From the NCBI GenBank assembly GCA_016218415.1, contig JACRED010000002.1, positions 1 to 35,744 of the forward strand: a stretch of DNA of 35,744 nt, in the 5' to 3' direction. Made by a program: the position numbers and the translations under genes. Source of the stretch: Nitrosomonadales bacterium (GTDB lineage: Bacteria > Pseudomonadota > Gammaproteobacteria > Burkholderiales > Gallionellaceae). Shown one piece after another: positions 32,124 to 35,744 of this stretch. Positions within the stretch are counted from its first letter, which is position 1. The number at the start of each line of letters is the position of its first letter. The notes beneath the pieces were generated by a model. That model did no database searches, had not been told where the DNA came from, and worked only from the letters and a program-made list of their open reading frames with translations.

Positions 32124-34238
32124 ATGAAATTCAGATTCCCAATCGTCATCATTGACGAAGATTTCCGTTCCGAGAATGCCAGCGGTCTGGGCATACGCGC
32201 GCTGGCCGATGCGCTGGAGAAGGAGGGCATGGAAGTCCTCGGCGTCACCAGTTACGGCGACCTGACTTCGTTCGCGCAGCAGCAGAGCCGCGCATCGGCG
32301 TTCCTGCTGTCCATCGACGACGAGGAATTCGGCTCGGGCAGCAAGGAGGAGACCGAGGTCGCGCTGAAGAGTCTGCGCGCCTTCGTGCAGGAGATACGTT
32401 TCAAGAACGCCGACATCCCGATCTACCTGTACGGCGAGACGCGCACTTCGCGCCATATCCCCAACGACGTGTTGCGCGAGTTGCACGGCTTCATCCATAT
32501 GCACGAGGACACGCCGGAGTTCGTCGCGCGCCATATCATTCGCGAAGCCAAATCCTATCTGGATGCGCTGGCGCCGCCGTTCTTCCGCGCCTTGCTGCAT
32601 TACGCCCAGGACGGTTCCTATTCATGGCACTGTCCCGGTCATTCCGGCGGCGTGGCCTTCCTGAAGTCGCCCGTGGGGCAGATGTTCCACCAGTTCTTCG
32701 GCGAAAACATGTTGCGCGCCGACGTGTGCAATGCGGTGGATGAGCTGGGCCAACTGCTTGACCACACCGGCCCGGTGGCAGCTTCCGAGCGCAACGCGGC
32801 GCGTATCTTCAATTCCGATCACCTGTTCTTCGTCACCAACGGCACCTCGACCTCGAACAAGATCGTGTGGCATTCGACCGTGGCGCCGGACGACATCGTG
32901 GTGGTGGACCGCAACTGCCACAAGTCCATATTGCATGCCATCATGATGACCGGCGCGGTGCCGGTGTTCCTGAGGCCTACGCGCAACCATTACGGCATCA
33001 TCGGACCGATCCCGAAATCCGAATTTGAGCCGGCAAATATCCAGAAGAAGATAGACGCGAACCCGTTCATCAAGGATAAGACCAAAAAGCCTCGCATCCT
33101 GACGATCACGCAGAGCACGTACGACGGCGTGGTCTACAACGTCGAGATGCTGAAGGAGATGCTGGACGGCAAGATCGACACGCTGCATTTCGACGAGGCA
33201 TGGTTGCCGCACGCGGCATTCCATCCCTTCTACAAGGACATGCATGCCATCGGCAAGCACAGGCCGCGCGCCAAGGAATCGATGATTTTCGCGACGCAGT
33301 CCACCCACAAACTGCTGGCCGGACTGTCGCAGGCATCGCAGATACTGGTGCGCGAGCCGGAGAACCACAAACTCAACAGCCACGTGTTCAACGAGGCCTA
33401 TCTGATGCACACCTCCACCTCGCCGCAATACGCGATCATCGCCTCGTGCGACGTGGCTGCCGCGATGATGGAGCCGCCGGGCGGCACCGCGCTGGTCGAG
33501 GAGAGCATCGCCGAAGCGCTGGATTTCCGCCGCGCGATGCGCAAGGTGGACGACGAATTCGGCAAGGACTGGTGGTTCAAGGTGTGGGGGCCGGAAAAGA
33601 TCGCCGACGAAGGCATAGGCTCGCGCGAAGACTGGATGCTGAAGACTTCGGACAAGTGGCACGGCTTCGGCAAACTGGCAGCCGGTTTCAACATGCTCGA
33701 CCCGATCAAGGCTACTGTTATTACGCCTGGCCTGAACCTCAACGGCAACTTTGATGAGAACGGCATCCCCGCCGCGATGGTCACCAAGTATCTCGCCGAG
33801 CACGGCGTGATCGTGGAGAAATGCGGGCTGTATTCCTTCTTCATCATGTTCACGATCGGCATCACCAAGGGGCGCTGGAACACGCTGCTCACCGCGTTGC
33901 AGCAGTTCAAGGACGACTACGACAAAAACCAGCCGATCTGGCGCATCCTGCCCGAGTTTGCGGCCAAGTATCCGCACTACGAGCGCATCGGCCTGCGCGA
34001 CCTGTGCCAGCAGATTCACGACACCTACAAGGCGCGCAACGTGGCGAAGATGACGACCGAGATGTACCTGTCAGACATGCAGCCGGCGATGAAACCCTCC
34101 GATGCTTTCGCCAAAATGGCGCACGACGAAATCGACCGCGTGCCGATTGACGACCTGGAAGGCCGCATCACCGCAGTGCTGCTCACGCCCTATCCGCCCG
34201 GCATTCCGTTGCTGATCCCGGGCGAGCGCTTCAACTAG
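32124..34238 (+). CDS. Orn/Lys/Arg decarboxylase, cut short by an in-frame TAG
   Basis: This PLP enzyme of the prokaryotic Orn/Lys/Arg decarboxylase family (AdiA/LdcC/SpeF type) converts a basic amino acid to a polyamine or agmatine. The N-terminal response-regulator-like wing domain begins FPIVIIDEDFRSENASGLGI. The PLP domain contains SYSWHCPGHSGGVAFLKSP, FVTNGTSTSNKIVWH, and the PLP lysine K396 in ATQSTHKLLAGLSQAS. The C-terminal part has TPYPPGIPLLIPGERF. Substrate choice is not decided; the STHKLL block is most like arginine decarboxylase AdiA. The frame stops after 704 residues at a TAG (34236-34238), but the family's C-terminal segment continues in frame beyond it. Either the enzyme is truncated by about 45 residues or the codon is read through. 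Confidence 0.9.
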   Translation: MKFRFPIVIIDEDFRSENASGLGIRALADALEKEGMEVLGVTSYGDLTSFAQQQSRASAFLLSIDDEEFGSGSKEETEVALKSLRAFVQEIRFKNADIPIYLYGETRTSRHIPNDVLRELHGFIHMHEDTPEFVARHIIREAKSYLDALAPPFFRALLHYAQDGSYSWHCPGHSGGVAFLKSPVGQMFHQFFGENMLRADVCNAVDELGQLLDHTGPVAASERNAARIFNSDHLFFVTNGTSTSNKIVWHSTVAPDDIVVVDRNCHKSILHAIMMTGAVPVFLRPTRNHYGIIGPIPKSEFEPANIQKKIDANPFIKDKTKKPRILTITQSTYDGVVYNVEMLKEMLDGKIDTLHFDEAWLPHAAFHPFYKDMHAIGKHRPRAKESMIFATQSTHKLLAGLSQASQILVREPENHKLNSHVFNEAYLMHTSTSPQYAIIASCDVAAAMMEPPGGTALVEESIAEALDFRRAMRKVDDEFGKDWWFKVWGPEKIADEGIGSREDWMLKTSDKWHGFGKLAAGFNMLDPIKATVITPGLNLNGNFDENGIPAAMVTKYLAEHGVIVEKCGLYSFFIMFTIGITKGRWNTLLTALQQFKDDYDKNQPIWRILPEFAAKYPHYERIGLRDLCQQIHDTYKARNVAKMTTEMYLSDMQPAMKPSDAFAKMAHDEIDRVPIDDLEGRITAVLLTPYPPGIPLLIPGERFN

Positions 34239-34373
34239 ACCATCGTGGACTACCTCAAGTTTGCGCGCGATTTCAACAAAAAATTCCCCGGTTTCGAAAG
34301 CGACATCCACGGGCTGGTTGGGGAAGAAAACGGCGAGACGCGGTATTACGTGGATTGCGTGAGGCAGGATTGA
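34239..34373 (+). pseudogene. In-frame C-terminal remainder of the decarboxylase
   Basis: Directly after the TAG, the same frame encodes 44 residues up to a TGA at 34371-34373. They start TIVDYLKFARDFNKK and contain FPGFESDIHGLVGEENGE. The PGFE-[TS]-DIHG block is the conserved C-terminal motif of this family (E. coli LdcI has PGFETDIHG). With it, the total is about 749 codons, a normal length. This segment is not a separate gene. Its conservation suggests the stop is recent, suppressed, or a sequencing error. Confidence 0.85.
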
Positions 34374-34397
34374 GTCACGTAATCCAACAACCTGTGT

Positions 34398-34477
34398 AGG
34401 ATGGGTGGAGCGTAGCGATACCCATCGCCAATGCAAGGAAACATAAATGATGGGTATCGCTACGCTCCACCCATCCT
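34398..34477. repeat. Inverted pair of 29-nt REP-like units
   Basis: The unit AGGATGGGTGGAGCG... (34398-34426) and its exact reverse complement (34449-34477) flank a 22-nt spacer. Each unit is itself partly palindromic (GATGGGT...ACCCATC). The right arm encodes the last five codons and the stop of folA. Together with the decarboxylase tail the element fills the gap between the two genes. Confidence 0.85.
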
Positions 34478-35023
34478 GCGGTTGCAATTGGCTTTACGCC
34501 GATACTCGACGAAGTGATATTCCAATACTTCCGGTGTTTCCTGATGGTGTATTTCGCGTAACACTTCCTGCCACTCATCGCGATTGAATTCCGGGAAGTG
34601 CGTATCGCCTTCCACTGCTTGCTGAATCTCAGTGATGCAGAGCGTATCAGCCAGCGGCAATGCCTGCGCATAAATATCTGCGCCGCCGACCACGAAGATT
34701 TGCGGATCGCGCGCGCATGATGCGATTGCTTCGGGCAGTGAATGCACGACAGTGCAACCGTCTATCCTCAGCCTGCGGTCGCGTGTCACCACCACCGTGG
34801 TGCGCCCCGGTAATGGTTTGCCGATGGAATCGAAAGTCTTGCGCCCCATGATGAGATGATGCCCCATGGTGAGCGCCTTGAAGTGTTTGAGGTCTTCCGG
34901 GATGCGCCACGGCAGCGTGTTGTTGATGCCGATGGTGCGGTTCTTCGCCATCGCCACAATGATAGAAAGGCGTGATGAGTGATCGGTGATAAGTGATGTG
35001 TTTGGGGTTTTCTCACTATTCAC
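34460..35023 (-). CDS. folA: Dihydrofolate reductase with repeat-encoded ends
   Basis: FolA reduces dihydrofolate to tetrahydrofolate, replacing the cofactor consumed by ThyA, whose gene is directly upstream. The core starts LSIIVAMAKNRTIGINN, then TLPWRIPEDLKHFK with the catalytic acidic residue at D44 and W39, followed by MGRKTFDSIGKPLPGR and FVVGGADIYAQALPLAD. The frame is 187 residues, longer than the usual 160-170. The only in-frame start before the first strand is a GTG at 35023 inside a heptamer array, so the first 18 residues are repeat-encoded. The last five residues (RMGGA region) and the TAG stop lie in another repeat. Start is uncertain; the core is secure. Confidence 0.9.
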   Translation of the reverse strand: MNSEKTPNTSLITDHSSRLSIIVAMAKNRTIGINNTLPWRIPEDLKHFKALTMGHHLIMGRKTFDSIGKPLPGRTTVVVTRDRRLRIDGCTVVHSLPEAIASCARDPQIFVVGGADIYAQALPLADTLCITEIQQAVEGDTHFPEFNRDEWQEVLREIHHQETPEVLEYHFVEYRRKANCNRRMGGA

Positions 35024-35037
35024 TATTCACCTCTCAC
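34972..35037. repeat. Inverted heptamer array between thyA and folA
   Basis: Four plus-strand units (GTGATGA, GTGATCG, GTGATAA, GTGATGT; 34972-34999) are followed by four minus-strand units (GTGAGAG, GTGAATA twice, GTGAGAA; 35037-35010). The layout, four plus four inverted 7-bp GTG-units, is the same as in the dcd leader. It begins 6 bases after the thyA stop and supplies the folA start codon. Confidence 0.75.
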
Positions 35038-35042
35038 ATTCT

Positions 35043-35744
35043 TCAAACTGCCACTGGCGCCTTAATTGCCGGGTGGGGGTCATAGCCTTCCAGCGTGAAG
35101 TCTTCAAACTTGAAGCCGAAGATATTTTCCACATCCGGGTTGATGCGCATGGTCGGCAATGCGCGCGGTTCACGCGACAACTGCATGTTGGTCTGTTCCA
35201 GGTGGTTGAGGTAAAGGTGCGCATCGCCGAAGGTATGCACGAAGTCGCCGGGCTTGAGGCCGCACACCTGCGCCATCATCAGCGCGAGCAGGGCGTAGGA
35301 GGCGATGTTGAACGGCACACCGAGGAAGATGTCGGCGCTGCGCTGATAGAGCTGGCAGGATAATTTTCCATCAGCGACATAAAACTGGAAGAACGCATGG
35401 CAGGGCGCCAGCGCCATTTTATCCAGATCGCCCACGTTCCAGGCCGAGACGATCAGGCGGCGCGAATCGGGGTTCTTCTTGATCTGCTCCACCACTTCTG
35501 AAATCTGGTCCACCACACGCCCGTCCGCCGTGGCCCAAGAACGCCATTGCTTGCCGTACACCGGGCCGAGGTTGCCCTGCTCGTCCGCCCATTCGTCCCA
35601 GATGGAAACGCCGTTTTCCTTGAGATATTTGATGTTGGTGTCGCCCTGCAAAAACCACAGCAACTCGTGGATGATGGATTTGATATGGCACTTCTTGGTG
35701 GTGACCAGCGGGAAGCCTTGTGCAAGATCGAAGCGCATCTGGTA
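35043..35744 (-). CDS. thyA: Thymidylate synthase (5' end outside the window)
   Basis: ThyA methylates dUMP to dTMP using methylenetetrahydrofolate. The frame runs off the window edge with [18 protein letters not shown], so about 30 N-terminal residues (including the phosphate-binding Arg loop) are missing here. Visible blocks are [36 protein letters not shown], the catalytic Cys in [33 protein letters not shown] and [13 protein letters not shown]. It ends IKAPVAV as in most ThyA proteins. folA follows on the same strand, the usual thyA-folA order. Confidence 0.97.
   Translation of the reverse strand, partial: YQMRFDLAQGFPLVTTKKCHIKSIIHELLWFLQGDTNIKYLKENGVSIWDEWADEQGNLGPVYGKQWRSWATADGRVVDQISEVVEQIKKNPDSRRLIVSAWNVGDLDKMALAPCHAFFQFYVADGKLSCQLYQRSADIFLGVPFNIASYALLALMMAQVCGLKPGDFVHTFGDAHLYLNHLEQTNMQLSREPRALPTMRINPDVENIFGFKFEDFTLEGYDPHPAIKAPVAV

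Noticed and set aside
32622..34019. 465-codon antisense ORF over the decarboxylase
   Set aside because: No motif, no ribosome site, and the sense gene shows clear family motifs.

Overview
The window is about 35.7 kb of a G+C-rich chromosome, most likely from a betaproteobacterium close to the Gallionellales/Nitrosomonadales. This is inferred from the gene content and order: rhodanese, grxC, secB and gpsA in a row; a Tim44-like gene next to ubiJ; a PEP-CTERM surface protein; and thiS-thiG-trmB. No database search was run. Most of the window is core housekeeping sequence, cut up by short repeats that often sit exactly at gene boundaries.

Layout. 1-358: remnant of an IS3-family transposase fused to the 5' end of a broken secreted-protein gene. 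636-5536 (+): glnS, a membrane protein with a spermidine-synthase-like domain, an adenylate cyclase with an FHA domain, and rluA. 5668-7111 (+): Tim44-like protein and ubiJ. 7143-11868 (+): a promoter covered by two palindromes, then an RND efflux pair and a small DUF2892 membrane protein, ending at a terminator-like hairpin. 12037-14724 (+): rhodanese, grxC, secB, an SH3 protein and gpsA. 14730-16534 (-): thiS, thiG, trmB. 16948-20116 (+): an accessory cassette of a Tyr-rich PEP-CTERM protein, a DUF6445-like putative dioxygenase and a flavin-dependent halogenase. 20357-20430: tRNA-Gly(CCC). 20486-26942: a cyclic-nucleotide-binding protein, an MFS transporter (-), dnaE, and a CNB-GGDEF protein with degenerate active sites. 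27052-31260 (-): a 24-residue Lys-rich ORF, a SulP transporter and metG. 31450-34373 (+): dcd and an Orn/Lys/Arg decarboxylase interrupted by an in-frame TAG. 34460-35744 (-): folA and thyA, thyA running off the window.

Two things stand out. First, the PEP-CTERM/DUF6445/halogenase cassette: the first two genes overlap by start/stop codon, and the secreted protein has a dense Tyr/Trp patch with two Cys-bounded aromatic loops. That makes it a candidate substrate for halogenation or hydroxylation before export, which would be an undescribed surface-protein modification system; this is a hypothesis. Second, repeats reshape gene ends. Two arrays of 7-bp units, each four forward plus four inverted, sit exactly at the starts of dcd and folA. 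In dcd the array lies between a good Shine-Dalgarno and the ATG; in folA it supplies the start codon and an N-terminal extension. A second, 29-bp-arm repeat supplies the C-terminus and stop codon of folA. A third family of 28-nt palindromes with GTAGGGGC ends touches gpsA and thiG.

Cyclic-nucleotide signalling recurs: a cyclase with a complete active site, a CNB-only protein with an intact phosphate-binding cassette, and a CNB-GGDEF protein that has lost its catalytic loop but kept the RxxD inhibitory-site motif.
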